Assembly: GCF_003967075.1 (NCBI RefSeq)
Contig: NZ_AP018664.1
Location: 2,418,001 to 2,482,000 of the forward strand
Direction of reading: 5' to 3'
DNA length: 64,000 nucleotides
Origin: Sphingobium amiense
GTDB lineage: Bacteria; Pseudomonadota; Alphaproteobacteria; Sphingomonadales; Sphingomonadaceae
Both the position numbers and the translations under genes were made by a program. The notes beneath the pieces are model-generated. The model searched no databases. It saw only the letters and a list, made by a program, of their open reading frames with translations, and was not told where the DNA came from. This document shows positions 47,624 through 57,488 of this stretch, piece by piece (position 1 is the first letter of the stretch; the number at the start of each line of letters is the position of its first letter).

Positions 47624-48220
47624 TTACGCAACGGCGGCGGGCGCCAGCCATGGACGTTCCTGCGCCTGAACGGCTTCGTAGCGGTCGATCACGTCCGCAT
47701 CGCCCAGCGTCAGGCCGATTTCGTCGAGGCCGCCCAGCAGGCAATGCTTGCGGAACGGATCGATCTCGAAGGAGAAGCGGTCCTGAAACTGCGTGGTGAC
47801 GGTCTGCGCTTCCAGATCGACGTGTATCTCGTCCGTCTTCGCGACTTCCAGCAGCCGGTCGACCGCGTCCTGCGGCAGCACCACGGTCAGGATGCCGTTC
47901 TTGAACGCGTTGCCCGAGAAGATGTCGGAAAAGCTGGGCGCGATCACGACGCGGATGCCGAGGTCGTCGAGCGCCCAGGCGGCATGTTCGCGGCTCGACC
48001 CGCAACCGAAATTGTCGCCCGCGATCAGGATCGGGCTGCCTGCATAGCGCGGATCGTCGAAGACGTTGCCCGGTTCCTTGCGCAGAACCTCGAACGCCCC
48101 GCGCCCAAGGCCGGAACGCGAAATGGTCTTGAGCCAGTGCGCCGGAATGACGATGTCGGTGTCGACATTCTTCATTCCGAACGGGTAGGCGCGTCCTTCG
48201 ACTGTGGTCAGTTTTTCCAT
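47624..48220 (-). CDS. leuD: 3-isopropylmalate dehydratase small subunit
   Basis: A 198-residue subunit of the leucine-pathway aconitase. [14 protein letters not shown] and [17 protein letters not shown] are the LeuD swivel-domain motifs. The ATG at 48218-48220 overlaps the stop of a small upstream ORF by 1 base (TGATG), suggesting coupled translation. Confidence 0.96.
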   Translation of the reverse strand: MEKLTTVEGRAYPFGMKNVDTDIVIPAHWLKTISRSGLGRGAFEVLRKEPGNVFDDPRYAGSPILIAGDNFGCGSSREHAAWALDDLGIRVVIAPSFSDIFSGNAFKNGILTVVLPQDAVDRLLEVAKTDEIHVDLEAQTVTTQFQDRFSFEIDPFRKHCLLGGLDEIGLTLGDADVIDRYEAVQAQERPWLAPAAVA

Positions 48221-48333
48221 CAACGGCTCTTCTTGATGTCCGTGGGCGGCGAGTCTTCGGCGCGGCCCAGCGTCGCGGCCATGGCGGCGCTGGCCAGAGC
48301 GCCCAGCGTCAGCAGCCAGAATATCTTCTTCAT
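48220..48333 (-). CDS. Small hydrophobic protein between leuC and leuD
   Basis: A 37-residue [23 protein letters not shown], then a short charged tail. The first 20 residues form a membrane helix or signal peptide. GGGGAGAGG lies 7-8 bases before the ATG, a strong ribosome-binding site, and the stop overlaps the leuD ATG. It is probably translated; it may act as a coupling cistron for leuD or be a small membrane protein. No known family recognised. Confidence 0.65.
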   Translation of the reverse strand: MKKIFWLLTLGALASAAMAATLGRAEDSPPTDIKKSR

Positions 48334-48350
48334 CGCGACCTCTCCCCGTT

Positions 48351-49784
48351 TTACTTGTTCAGCAATTCGCGCACGTCGGTCAGCCGGCCCGTGATGGCGG
48401 CGGCGGCGGCCATCGCTGGCGAGACCAGATGGGTGCGCGATCCCGGTCCCTGACGGCCCATGAAGTTGCGGTTGCTGGTCGATGCGCAGCGTTCGCCCGC
48501 GGGCACCTTGTCGGGGTTCATGCCCAGGCACGCCGAACAGCCCGGCTCGCGCCATTCGAACCCGGCGTCGAGGAAGATGCGGTCCAGCCCCTCTTCCTCC
48601 GCCTGCCGCTTGACGAGGCCGGAGCCGGGAACGACCATCGCATGCTTGACCCCCGGCGCCTTGGTCCGTCCTTTCAGCAGAGCGGCGGCGGCGCGCAGAT
48701 CCTCGATCCGGCTGTTGGTGCAGCTTCCGATGAAGATATGCTCGATGGCGACATCCTGCATCCGCTGCCCGGCGGTGAGGCCCATATAGTCGAGCGACTT
48801 CTGCGCGGCGGCCTGCTTGCTCGGATCGGCGAAACTCAGCGGATCGGGCACGGTGCCGGTCACGGCCACCACATCTTCGGGACTTGTGCCCCAGGTGACG
48901 GTCGGCACGATGTCGGCGGCGTCGATCACGACCGTCCGGTCGAAAGTCGCGCCCTCGTCGGTGTGCAGCGTCCGCCAGTAAGCGACAGCCGCGTCCCAGT
49001 CCGCCCCCTTGGGCGCCATCGGGCGGCCTTCCAGATAGGCGAAGGTCTTGTCGTCGGGCGCGAACAGGCCCGATCGCGCGCCCGCCTCGATCGACATGTT
49101 GGCGACGGTCAGCCGGCCCTCGATCGACATGTCGCGGAAGACCGACCCGCGATATTCCATGACATGACCCGTCCCGCCCGCCGTGCCGATCCGGCCGCAG
49201 ATGGCGAGCGCGACATCCTTGGGCGTGACGCCGGGGGCCAGTTCGCCCTCGACCACGACTTCCATCGTCTTCGACTGCTTGAGCAGCAGAGTCTGCGTCG
49301 CCAGCACATGCTCGACCTCGCTCGTGCCGATGCCGAAGGCCAGAGCGCCCAGCGCCCCGTGCGAGCTGGTATGGCTGTCACCGCACACCAGCGTCGTGCC
49401 CGGCAGGGTGAAGCCCTGTTCCGGGCCGATCACATGGACGATGCCCTGCTCCGGGTCCGCGTCGCCGATCAGGCGGACGCCGAATTCGGGCGCGTTCTTC
49501 TCCAGCGCGGCAAGCTGCTGCGCGCTTTCGGGGTCGGCGATGGGAATGCGGTTGCCCGCCGCATCGCGCCGCGCGGTGGTGGGCAGGTTGTGATCGGGCA
49601 CCGCCAGCGTCAGGTCGGGCCGCCGCACCTTGCGCCCTGCGATGCGAAGCCCCTCGAACGCCTGCGGCGACGTCACCTCATGGACGAGGTGCCGGTCGAT
49701 ATAGATGAGGCAGGTGCCGTCCGGGCGGCGCTCGACAACGTGCGCGTCCCAGATCTTCTCATAAAGGGTGCGGGGCTTAACCAT
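48351..49784 (-). CDS. leuC: 3-isopropylmalate dehydratase large subunit
   Basis: A 477-residue [4Fe-4S] subunit that isomerises 2- to 3-isopropylmalate with LeuD. Cluster ligands are Cys355 (G-S-C-T-N-S-R), Cys416 and Cys419 (G-C-S-A-C-L-G-M). [12 protein letters not shown] and H-V-M-E-Y-R-G are conserved. The ATG at 49782-49784 ([11 protein letters not shown]) is the family start; the longer frame upstream is the antisense of the GST gene. Confidence 0.97.
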   Translation of the reverse strand: MVKPRTLYEKIWDAHVVERRPDGTCLIYIDRHLVHEVTSPQAFEGLRIAGRKVRRPDLTLAVPDHNLPTTARRDAAGNRIPIADPESAQQLAALEKNAPEFGVRLIGDADPEQGIVHVIGPEQGFTLPGTTLVCGDSHTSSHGALGALAFGIGTSEVEHVLATQTLLLKQSKTMEVVVEGELAPGVTPKDVALAICGRIGTAGGTGHVMEYRGSVFRDMSIEGRLTVANMSIEAGARSGLFAPDDKTFAYLEGRPMAPKGADWDAAVAYWRTLHTDEGATFDRTVVIDAADIVPTVTWGTSPEDVVAVTGTVPDPLSFADPSKQAAAQKSLDYMGLTAGQRMQDVAIEHIFIGSCTNSRIEDLRAAAALLKGRTKAPGVKHAMVVPGSGLVKRQAEEEGLDRIFLDAGFEWREPGCSACLGMNPDKVPAGERCASTSNRNFMGRQGPGSRTHLVSPAMAAAAAITGRLTDVRELLNK

Positions 49785-49872
49785 GATGCCACCCCCTAGA
49801 CCCGGAAAGCCATTCGGGGAAGGGGCCGCACGACAGGAAGTGGCCGTTTTTTCTTTGTCTGCGACAAGAAAG

Positions 49873-50559
49873 TTACGTCGCCCGATAATCCGCGACGATC
49901 CGGCCCGCCGCCGCCAGTTCCGCCTCATGCGCGTCCTCCCGCCATGTTTCGGCGAGCGCCTCCGCCTCCCACTGCCGCATGGCGGGGTGATCGAGCATAT
50001 GGTCGACCCAGCGCTGCGCCACCGGCCCCACGTCAAGGCGGTATGTGCGCACCCGGAAGGCAACCGGCGCGTAGAAGGCGTCGGCGGCGGTGAAGACGCT
50101 GCCCGCGAGGAACGGCCCGCCGAAGCGGTCCAGCCCCTGACCCCACAGTTCGCGCAAACGGGCGATGTCGCGATGGAGTGCGGGCGAGGGCATATTGGGT
50201 TCGACCCGGACGCCGACATTCATCGTGCAGTCGTTGCGCAGGGTAGCGAAGCCGCTGTGCATTTCCGCAACGGCGCACTGCGCGAAGGCGCGCGCGGCTT
50301 CGTCGGCGGGCCAGACGCCGGGGTGCCGGTCGGCAAGGTAGAGCGCGATGCCGAGCGAATCCCAGGCGGTGCGGTCCCCGTCCACCAGCGCAGGCACCTG
50401 CCCCGTTGGCGAAAAGCTGCGGAAGGCGGCATAGTTGGTCGCCGCGGCGAAGGGTTCGACCCGGTCCTCGAACGCGATGCCGAGCGCCTTCATCAGCACC
50501 CATGGGCGCAGCGACCAGCTACTGTAATTGCGATTGGCGGTGATGAGCGTGTAGGCCAT
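49873..50559 (-). CDS. Glutathione S-transferase family protein
   Basis: About 228 residues. The N-terminal thioredoxin-like domain reads [19 protein letters not shown], then [10 protein letters not shown] and [12 protein letters not shown] (glutathione site). The C-terminal helical domain has [11 protein letters not shown]. The Y-S-S-W start places it near the YfcF/MaiA-like bacterial GSTs. The substrate is unknown. ATG at 50557-50559 is chosen. Confidence 0.87.
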   Translation of the reverse strand: MAYTLITANRNYSSWSLRPWVLMKALGIAFEDRVEPFAAATNYAAFRSFSPTGQVPALVDGDRTAWDSLGIALYLADRHPGVWPADEAARAFAQCAVAEMHSGFATLRNDCTMNVGVRVEPNMPSPALHRDIARLRELWGQGLDRFGGPFLAGSVFTAADAFYAPVAFRVRTYRLDVGPVAQRWVDHMLDHPAMRQWEAEALAETWREDAHEAELAAAGRIVADYRAT

Positions 50560-50629
50560 GGCGTCCACATAGCCCATCGTCCGCGCGGGATACAGGGCCG
50601 GACGGATTTCACCGGACCGGCACAACGGC

Positions 50630-50665
50630 AAAAAAAGACGGCCCGGCGTGCGCCGCCGGACCGTC
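50630..50665 (-). terminator. Rho-independent terminator of aceA
   Basis: On the minus strand a 12-bp stem with one mismatch (arms 50654-50665 and 50637-50648), loop of 5, runs into TTTTTTT (50630-50636). It lies about 200 bases downstream of the aceA stop in the 306-base gap before the GST gene. Confidence 0.85.
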
Positions 50666-50757
50666 CAGTTCTTCCACCCAAGCATGCGGACGAGAGTGCC
50701 CCTCGGGCCGCATGATGGCTCTCGATCGTGGCGCGCCACGAAATTGCGGAAATAGCT

Positions 50758-50796
50758 GCCTTCCCGACCGGCATCGGGTTAACCGGCCGGGAAGGC
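50758..50796 (-). other. Additional hairpin downstream of aceA
   Basis: GCCTTCCC (50758-50765) and GGGAAGGC (50789-50796) enclose a further CCGG pair; no T run. It lies 70 bases after the aceA stop. The rest of the 50560-50865 gap shows no gene. Confidence 0.55.
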
Positions 50797-50865
50797 GTCG
50801 CTGCATGGTCTGCACACCGCGCAGCGGAATGGGATCAGGCGGCGAACAGGTTCCCCCGCGGCCGG

Positions 50866-52458
50866 TCAGGCCGCGAACTGGTTCATCGTATTGTGTGCGC
50901 CGCCCGCCTTGAGCGCCGCTTCGCCCGCGAAATATTCCTTATGGTCGTCGCCCAGATCGGACCCGGCCATGTTCTGATGTTTGACGCAGGCGATACCCTG
51001 GCGGATTTCCTGCCGCTGCACGCCCTTGACGTAGCCCAGCATGCCCTGATCGCCGAAATATTCCTTGGCGAGATTGTCCGTGCTGAGCGCCGCCGTGTGA
51101 TAGGTCGGCAGGGTGATGAGGTGGTGGAAAATGCCTGCCTCGCGCGCCGCATCCTTCTGGAAGGTGCGGATGCGCTCGTCGGCTTCGGCGGCGAGGTCGG
51201 TGCCGTCATAGTCCACGCTCATCAGCTTCGCGCGGTCATAGGCGGACAGGTCGCGACCTTCCTTCTCCCATGCGTCGAACACCTGCTGGCGGAAGTTCAG
51301 CGTCCAGTTGAAGCTGGGCGAGTTATTGTAGACCAGCTTGGCGTTGGGGATGACTTCCCGGATGCGGCTGACCATGCCGCCGATCTGGCCGATATGCGGC
51401 TTTTCCGTCTCGATCCACAGCAGGTCCGCGCCGTTCTGCAGCGCGGTGATGCAGTCGAGGACGCAGCGATCCTCGCCGGTGCCCGCGCGGAACTGATAGA
51501 GGTTCGAAGGCAGGCGCTTGGGACGCACCAGCTTGCCGTCGCGGCTGATGAGCACGTCGCCATGGCCCAGCGCGGCGGGATCGACCGGGTCGCAGTCGAG
51601 GAAACCATTATAGAGATCGCCGATGTCACCCGCCTCGCGGCTGTAGGCGATCTGCTTGGTCAGGCCCGCGCCAAGGCTGTCGGTGCGCGCAACGATGATG
51701 CCATCGTCGACGCCCAGTTCGAGGAAGGCGTAGCGGACCGCGCGGATCTTCGCGAGGAAGTCCTCATGCGGCACCGTGACCTTGCCGTCCTGGTGGCCGC
51801 ACTGCTTTTCGTCCGACACCTGGTTTTCGATCTGGATGCAGCAGGCGCCCGCCTCGATGAACTTGCGGGCGAGCAGATAGGTCGCCTCGGCATTGCCGAA
51901 GCCCGCGTCGATGTCGGCGATGATGGGGACGACATGCGTCTCATATTCGTCGATCTTGTGCAGCAGCCGGTGGGTGGCGACCGCGTCGCCCGCCGCCTTG
52001 GCCGCATCCAGCTCGCGGAACATCATGCCCAGTTCGCGGGCGTCCGCCTGACGCAGGAAGGTGTAGAGTTCCTCGATCAGCGCGGGGACGCTGGTCTTTT
52101 CATGCATCGACTGGTCGGGCAGCGGGCCGAACTCGCTGCGCAGCGCGGCGACCATCCAGCCCGACAGATAGAGGTAGCGGCCCTTGGTCGTGCCGAAATG
52201 CTTCTTGATGGAGATCATCTTCTGCTGGCCGATGAAACCGTGCCAGCAGCCCAGCGACTGCGTGTAGTTGGCCGGGTCCGCATCATAGGCGGCCATGTCC
52301 TCGCGCATGATCTTCGCGGTGTAGCGCGCAATGTCGAGGCCGGTCTGGAACCGGTTCTGAAGGCGCATGCGCGCGACCGATTCGGCGGCGATGCCGTCCC
52401 AGTCCTGCTGGCCGCCAAGCAGTTCGCCGGCTTTCGCGATTTCGCTGTGATAGGTCAT
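50866..52458 (-). CDS. aceA: Isocitrate lyase (long type)
   Basis: A 530-residue glyoxylate-cycle enzyme cleaving isocitrate to glyoxylate and succinate. E-K-Q-C-G-H contains catalytic Cys220 (Gln replaces the more usual Lys/Arg before Cys, as in the long subclass). G-C-W-H-G-F, I-I-A-D-I-D-A-G-F-G-N-A and Y-N-N-S-P-S-F-N-W are conserved. Its length matches the 530-residue subclass of Pseudomonas and Mycobacterium rather than the 430-residue E. coli type. No malate synthase is next to it. Divergent from a RamB/ScfR-like regulator. Confidence 0.95.
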   Translation of the reverse strand: MTYHSEIAKAGELLGGQQDWDGIAAESVARMRLQNRFQTGLDIARYTAKIMREDMAAYDADPANYTQSLGCWHGFIGQQKMISIKKHFGTTKGRYLYLSGWMVAALRSEFGPLPDQSMHEKTSVPALIEELYTFLRQADARELGMMFRELDAAKAAGDAVATHRLLHKIDEYETHVVPIIADIDAGFGNAEATYLLARKFIEAGACCIQIENQVSDEKQCGHQDGKVTVPHEDFLAKIRAVRYAFLELGVDDGIIVARTDSLGAGLTKQIAYSREAGDIGDLYNGFLDCDPVDPAALGHGDVLISRDGKLVRPKRLPSNLYQFRAGTGEDRCVLDCITALQNGADLLWIETEKPHIGQIGGMVSRIREVIPNAKLVYNNSPSFNWTLNFRQQVFDAWEKEGRDLSAYDRAKLMSVDYDGTDLAAEADERIRTFQKDAAREAGIFHHLITLPTYHTAALSTDNLAKEYFGDQGMLGYVKGVQRQEIRQGIACVKHQNMAGSDLGDDHKEYFAGEAALKAGGAHNTMNQFAA

Positions 52459-52545
52459 GATCGTCCATCCTTGAGTGCGGGAATGGACGGCGAAGTAGAC
52501 AGGTAAAGCGACTTTGCGCAGAGGGGCCGAAGTTCAGTTGTCGAT

Positions 52546-52576
52546 CTTTACAGAAATCCGGTGTAAAGTTGTAAAG
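52546..52576. promoter_or_regulatory. TGTAAAG repeat operator between aceA and its presumed regulator
   Basis: CTTTACA (52546-52552) and TGTAAAG (52562-52568) form an inverted repeat with a 9-base spacer, and a second TGTAAAG follows at 52570-52576. They lie in the 140-base divergent gap, 22 bases before the regulator ATG. Likely binding sites of that regulator (inference). Confidence 0.6.
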
Positions 52577-52598
52577 AGTGCACAAGGGAGACGATCTG

Positions 52599-53993
52599 AT
52601 GGCGAAGGACCGCCCGGTCTATATGGGTCCGCGGCTGCGGCGGCTGCGGCGCGAGCTGGGTCTGACGCAGGCGGACATGGCGGCCGATCTGGACATCAGC
52701 GCTTCCTATGTCGCGCTGCTGGAACGCAACCAGAGGCCGCTGACCGCCGACATGCTGCTGCGCCTCGCCCGCACCTACAGGCTCGACATGGCGGAGGTCG
52801 CGGGCGATGGCGGCGCGGAACAGACGGCGCGGCTGCAGGCCGTCCTTCGCGATCCGATGTTCGCGGACATCGACCTGCCCGCGTTGGCGACGGGCGATGT
52901 CGCGGTCAATTATCCCGGCATCACCGAAGCGCTGCTGCGGCTCTACACCAGTTATCGCGAGGAGCATCTGGCGCTCGCCGACCGGGGCGCGGATGCGGCT
53001 CCGGCGGAGGACGCCGCCGATCCGGTCGCCGAATCGCGCCGCTTCCTCGCCGCGCGTCGCAACTGTTTCCCGCTGCTCGACGATCTGGGTGAGCGGCTGG
53101 CAGCGGAGGCGGAGGCCGAAGGCGGGCTGTCCGGGTGGCTGCGCGCACGGCACAATCTGCGGGTGCGGCACCTGCCTTCGGATGTGATGGCGGGGTCGAT
53201 GCGGCGGCTCGACCGGCATCGCGACGCCGTGCTGCTGGACGAGACGCTGGACGGAGCGAGCGCGCAGTTCCAGCTCGCGCTCCAGATCGCCTATCTCGAA
53301 ATGCGCAAGGGCTTCGACGCGCTGCTGAAGGAAGGGCAGTTTTCGGGCGCCAGCGGCCAGCGGCTCGCGCGGCGGGCGCTGGCGAGCTACGGCGCGGCGG
53401 CGATCCTGATGCCCTATTCCGCCTTCGCCAAGGCCGTGGAGGCCAAGGCTTACGATGTCGAGGCGCTGGGGCGGCAGTTCGGCGCCAGCTTCGAACAGAC
53501 CGCGCACCGGCTGACCACGCTGCAAAAGCCGGGGCAGGAGCGCGTGCCCTTCTTCTTCCTGCGCGTCGATCCGGCGGGCAATGTCTCCAAGCGGCTCGAC
53601 GGCGCGGGCTTTCCCTTCGCGCGGCACGGCGGTTCCTGCCCGCTCTGGTCGGTGCACCGGGTGTTCGAGCGCCCGCGCGAAGTGGTGACGCAATGGCTGG
53701 AACTGCCCGACGGCCAGCGATTTTTCTCCATCGCGCGCACGGTGACGGCGGGTGGCGGCGGCTGGGGCGCGGCGAAGGTCGAACGCGCCATCGCGCTGTG
53801 CTGCGCAGCCGAACACGCACACCGGCTGGTCTATACGCGGGACGCGGCTCCGGCCGAGCCGACCCCCATCGGCGTCACCTGCCGCCTGTGCCACCGCGCC
53901 AACTGCATGGCCCGCTCCGCCCCGCCCATCGGCCGCGAAATGCTGCCCGACGATTACAGAAGGACGCGCGCGCCCTTCGGTTTCGAGGGGTAG
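52599..53993 (+). CDS. XRE regulator with ImmA/IrrE-like and DUF2083 domains (RamB/ScfR type)
   Basis: A 464-residue regulator. The helix-turn-helix is at about 8-65 (L-R-R-E-L-G-L-T-Q-A-D-M-A-A-D-L). A degenerate DUF955 region follows at about 170-290 (F-Q-L-A-L-Q-I-A-Y-L-E, without an intact HExxH), then a C-terminal DUF2083 part with C-R-L-C-H-R-A-N-C, a possible metal or cluster site. Such proteins (RamB, PrpR, ScfR) sense short acyl-CoAs and control glyoxylate and propionate metabolism. Being divergent from aceA, it most likely regulates it. ATG at 52599 follows AAGGGAG. Confidence 0.88.
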   Translation: MAKDRPVYMGPRLRRLRRELGLTQADMAADLDISASYVALLERNQRPLTADMLLRLARTYRLDMAEVAGDGGAEQTARLQAVLRDPMFADIDLPALATGDVAVNYPGITEALLRLYTSYREEHLALADRGADAAPAEDAADPVAESRRFLAARRNCFPLLDDLGERLAAEAEAEGGLSGWLRARHNLRVRHLPSDVMAGSMRRLDRHRDAVLLDETLDGASAQFQLALQIAYLEMRKGFDALLKEGQFSGASGQRLARRALASYGAAAILMPYSAFAKAVEAKAYDVEALGRQFGASFEQTAHRLTTLQKPGQERVPFFFLRVDPAGNVSKRLDGAGFPFARHGGSCPLWSVHRVFERPREVVTQWLELPDGQRFFSIARTVTAGGGGWGAAKVERAIALCCAAEHAHRLVYTRDAAPAEPTPIGVTCRLCHRANCMARSAPPIGREMLPDDYRRTRAPFGFEG

Positions 53994-53996
53994 GCA

Positions 53997-54191
53997 TCAC
54001 CCCTCCACAAAATCCAGATAAGCCACCACGTCATTGTCGGTCGCGAGGAACAGCCCGTCCTGCACCTCGGCCGGTTGCTGTTCCGCGACGCGCAGCGCTT
54101 CGCTCAGGGGGCCGTAGAGGATGGTGGTCGCGCCGCCGTCGTCGCTCAGGTGATAGAGGCGCACGGTGGCGCTGTAATAGGTGGTGCGCAT
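53997..54191 (-). CDS. Small conserved-looking hypothetical protein
   Basis: 64 residues, M-R-T-T-Y-Y-S-A-T-V-R-L-Y-H-L-S-D-D, alternating beta-rich pattern and acidic C-terminus; no signal peptide or helix. I do not recognise a family. It fits tightly between the regulator (3 bases) and the beta-helix gene (45 bases), with normal codon use. Confidence 0.6.
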   Translation of the reverse strand: MRTTYYSATVRLYHLSDDGGATTILYGPLSEALRVAEQQPAEVQDGLFLATDNDVVAYLDFVEG

Positions 54192-54236
54192 CGCGCCACC
54201 CTACACGCGCCGCGCGGGAAAGTCAGCGCCGGAGGA

Positions 54237-55175
54237 TCAGCGGCGGTCCTTGACCTTCATCGAGGGCGCAAGCCGGTTCGCGCCGATCTTCACCGGATCG
54301 TCGGTGAAATTGGCAACGAAGGTGGAGCCGCGCTCCAGCCCCGGCACGAAACCGGCGCTGTTCCCCTCGATCGTCAGCCCCGCGCTCGAATGTTCGCGGC
54401 CTTCGGGCGCGACGGTGATGAAGGCGGACCAGTTGTCCTTGTCCCTGCCCTGCACCATCTCATTGCCCGAAATGACCCCGCTCGCGCCGTTGGACAGGTC
54501 GATCATATAGTTGGTGAGATGTCCGGCGCTGTCGTCGAAGCTGTTGCCGGTGATGGTGACGCGCGCCGTGCGGGTCTTGAGATAATGACCGCCATCACCC
54601 TGGTCGAAGCGGCTGTTGGTGACGGAAAGGCTGGCGAGCCTACCGATATAGACGCCGTGCGCGCAGTCGAGGTCGCGGTCGCACCGGCCGAGCTTGCGGA
54701 AGGTCGACTTGTCGATCGTCACCTGCCCGCCCGCATAGTCGCCGGTCAAAATACCTTCCTCGCTGTTGCGGAACAGGCTGTTGGCGACGGAGAGGTTCCC
54801 GCTTTCGAGGCGGATGCCCGCGCCATTGCCGTCAGGCACACGGATATTCTGGAAGATGAGGCCGTCGATACTGCTCGACCGGCCGCGCAGGACAAGCGCG
54901 CCCTTGCCCTCGCACGGCACGCCGTCGAAGATCGCGGTGCCGGGCGTCGCGGCGCGGATGGTGACGTCGCCGCCCTGCTGCACGCCGCACTGGCGGTAGG
55001 TGCCCGGCGCGACCACCACCGTGCCGCGCCCGTCCCCGATGGCGGCGAGCGCATCGCCGATGGTGCCGTAGGTGGCTCCGGTTTCCGCAACGGTGAAGGG
55101 CGCCCGCCCCGCCTGCGCCATCGCCGATGAGATGACCGCGACGGAGACGAGGAGACAGGTGGACAGGGTGCGCAT
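54237..55175 (-). CDS. Secreted right-handed parallel beta-helix protein
   Basis: A 312-residue protein with a signal peptide ending near A-M-A/Q (residue 20). Repeats such as G-G-D-V-T-I-R-A-A, then I-D-G-L-I-F-Q-N-I and V-T-I-T-G-N-S-F-D and G-V-I-S-G-N-E-M are beta-helix rungs like those of pectate lyases and polysaccharide epimerases. Catalytic residues are not identifiable, so it may be structural or a sugar-binding lyase-like protein. The start at 55173-55175 is chosen; the longer frame runs into the Rsh gene. Confidence 0.82.
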   Translation of the reverse strand: MRTLSTCLLVSVAVISSAMAQAGRAPFTVAETGATYGTIGDALAAIGDGRGTVVVAPGTYRQCGVQQGGDVTIRAATPGTAIFDGVPCEGKGALVLRGRSSSIDGLIFQNIRVPDGNGAGIRLESGNLSVANSLFRNSEEGILTGDYAGGQVTIDKSTFRKLGRCDRDLDCAHGVYIGRLASLSVTNSRFDQGDGGHYLKTRTARVTITGNSFDDSAGHLTNYMIDLSNGASGVISGNEMVQGRDKDNWSAFITVAPEGREHSSAGLTIEGNSAGFVPGLERGSTFVANFTDDPVKIGANRLAPSMKVKDRR

Positions 55176-55270
55176 GGCCGGGACGATAGGCCTCGCCTGC
55201 CCGCACTCCAACATCGGAACAGGGTTAACGGAAACCTGCCCCGTTCTGGCACAGGCGGAACAGCGGCGAT

Positions 55271-57376
55271 CTACACCCGGTCCGCCTGCACCACGATGTC
55301 GAGCGCGCGCAGGGCGGACAGGATACGATTGAGATGCTGCGCGTCGGCGACCTCCAGGTCGATGACGTCGGTGTGGAACGGCCCTTCGCGGTTCACCAGT
55401 TGCAGGTTGAGGATGTTCGCCTTCGTCGCGCCGAATACGTTGGCGACGGCGGCGAGCGCGCCGGGCTGGTTCTTGACGATGACGGACAGGCGCGCGGTCC
55501 CGCCCTTCGACTTGCTGTCCCAGGCAAGGTCGACCCAGTCGTCGTCCTGCTCCACCTCCAGCGACCGGCAGTCGATCGTGTGCACCTCGATCGGCTCGCC
55601 GGTGCGGCGCACGCCCACGATCCGGTCGCCCGGCACCGGGTGGCAGCAATCGCCCAGGCTGTAGGCGATGCCGGGCGTAAGCCCCCGGATCGAGACCGGC
55701 TGATGCTGACGCGGATGCGCTTCCTCCACGCCTTCGGCGGTGGTGGAGCCGGGGACGAGCGCTTCCATCACCTCATGGTCGAGCACGCGGTGCGTCGCGA
55801 TGGCGACCATCAGCGCCGCGCGATCCTCCAGCTTCAGTCGCTTGATCGCGGCGGTGAGCGCCTTGTCCCCCAGCTCCTTCGCCAGATCGGGGGAAAAGCG
55901 GCCGACAATCTCCTCATAGAGTTTTTCGCCCAGCTTGATTTCCTCGCCGCGCTGCTTCTGGCGGATGTAGCGGCGGATGGCGGCGCGCGCCTTGCCGGTG
56001 ATGGCGAAGGTCAGCCAGCCGGGCTGCGGTTCCTGCCCCACCGATTTCAGGATTTCGACCTGATCGCCATTTTCCAGCGCCGTGCGCAGCGGCACGACCC
56101 GCCCGTTGACCTTTGCGCCTACCGTCTGGTTGCCGAGCGACGTGTGCACGGCATAGGCGAAATCGACCGTGGTCGATCCCTTGGGCAACTGGTGCAGCTC
56201 GCCCTTGGGGGTGAAAGCGAAGATGCGGTCCTGATACATCGCCATGCGGGTATGTTCGAGCAGTTCGTCCGCGTCCTGGCTCTGCTCCAATATTTCGACG
56301 AGGTCGCGCAGCCATGCGGCATGCTGGTCGGCGGCGTCGCCCTTCTGCTTGTAGGCCCAGTGCGCGGCGAGGCCCAGTTCGGCGTCATTATGCATCGACC
56401 GGCTGCGGATCTGCACCTCGATCCGGGCGTTGTCCTGATGGATGACGGTGGTGTGCAGCGACTGGTAGCCGTTGCGCTTGGGGGTCGAGATATAATCCTT
56501 GAACCGGCCCGGCACCATCTTGAACGTCTGGTGGATGATGCCGAGCGCGCGGTAGCAGTCCTCGGTGCTGTCGGTGATGACGCGGAACGCCATCACGTCT
56601 GTCAGTTGTTCGAAGCTGATGTGCCGTTCCTGCATCTTCTTCCAGATGGAGTAGGGATGCTTTTCGCGGCCCGACACGCTGACCGACAGCCCCTTGCCCG
56701 CCAGCAGCAGTTGGAGTTCCGCGCCGATGCGGTCGACCTTGTCATGGCCGCCTTCCTTCAGTTGCTCCAGCCGCCGGGTGATGCTGTCATAGGCTTCCGG
56801 CTCGATCTCGCGGAAGGCGAGGAGCTGCATCTCGCGCATAAAGTCATACATGCCGATCCGCTCGGCGAGCGGGGCGTAGATGTCCATCGTCTCGCGCGCG
56901 ATGCGGCGGCGCTTGTCCGGGTTCTTGATGAAATGCAGCGTGCGCATATTGTGCAGCCGGTCGGCCAGCTTCACCAGCAGCACGCGGATGTCGTCCGACA
57001 TGGCGAGCAGGAATTTGCGGAGATTTTCCGCAGCCCGCTCATTCTCGCTCATCGCCTCGATCTTGCTGAGCTTCGTGACGCCATCGACCATGCGCGCGAC
57101 ATCGGGACCGAAGGCGCTCTCTATCTCCTCATAGGTGACGAGCGTGTCCTCGATCGTGTCGTGGAGCAGCGCGGTGACGATGGTCTGATCGTCGAGATTG
57201 AAATCGGTCAGGATGCCCGCCACCTCGATCGGGTGACTGAAATAGGGGTCGCCGCTGGCGCGCTTCTGGCTCCCGTGCTTCTGGACCGAAAAGACGTAGG
57301 CGCGGTTGATCATCGCTTCGTCCGCATCCGGATCGTAGCGCTTCACCCGTTCGACAAGTTCATATTGACGCAGCAT
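55271..57376 (-). CDS. Bifunctional (p)ppGpp synthetase/hydrolase (Rsh/SpoT)
   Basis: A 701-residue stringent-response enzyme. The HD hydrolase is intact (His48 in F-S-H-P, His72-Asp73 in L-L-H-D-T-I-E-D). The synthetase has R-F-K-D-Y-I-S-T-P-K-R-N-G-Y-Q-S-L-H-T-T. TGS (F-T-P-K-G-E-L-H-Q-L-P-K-G-S-T-T-V-D-F-A-Y-A), a zinc-finger-like region (G-D-C-C-H-P-V-P-G-D) and a C-terminal ACT domain follow. Alphaproteobacteria usually have this single long enzyme, making it the main (p)ppGpp regulator. The start is M-L-R-Q-Y-E at 57374-57376. Confidence 0.95.
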   Translation of the reverse strand: MLRQYELVERVKRYDPDADEAMINRAYVFSVQKHGSQKRASGDPYFSHPIEVAGILTDFNLDDQTIVTALLHDTIEDTLVTYEEIESAFGPDVARMVDGVTKLSKIEAMSENERAAENLRKFLLAMSDDIRVLLVKLADRLHNMRTLHFIKNPDKRRRIARETMDIYAPLAERIGMYDFMREMQLLAFREIEPEAYDSITRRLEQLKEGGHDKVDRIGAELQLLLAGKGLSVSVSGREKHPYSIWKKMQERHISFEQLTDVMAFRVITDSTEDCYRALGIIHQTFKMVPGRFKDYISTPKRNGYQSLHTTVIHQDNARIEVQIRSRSMHNDAELGLAAHWAYKQKGDAADQHAAWLRDLVEILEQSQDADELLEHTRMAMYQDRIFAFTPKGELHQLPKGSTTVDFAYAVHTSLGNQTVGAKVNGRVVPLRTALENGDQVEILKSVGQEPQPGWLTFAITGKARAAIRRYIRQKQRGEEIKLGEKLYEEIVGRFSPDLAKELGDKALTAAIKRLKLEDRAALMVAIATHRVLDHEVMEALVPGSTTAEGVEEAHPRQHQPVSIRGLTPGIAYSLGDCCHPVPGDRIVGVRRTGEPIEVHTIDCRSLEVEQDDDWVDLAWDSKSKGGTARLSVIVKNQPGALAAVANVFGATKANILNLQLVNREGPFHTDVIDLEVADAQHLNRILSALRALDIVVQADRV

Positions 57377-57488
57377 CGTGGCCCGATTGTGTGAGAACAG
57401 GCTTGCGGCGCAACTAAAAAATCCCACTTATGGTCAGACAAGCGGAGCTTTTGCATCAAACGCCGCTTTGCGCTATGCATGTTGGCTT

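Noticed and set aside
50728..52506. 592-codon frame opposite aceA
   Set aside because: Antisense to isocitrate lyase, with no recognisable domains.
55334..57394. 686-codon frame opposite the Rsh gene
   Set aside because: Antisense shadow of a clear (p)ppGpp enzyme; composition is His/Arg/Ala-rich with no motif.
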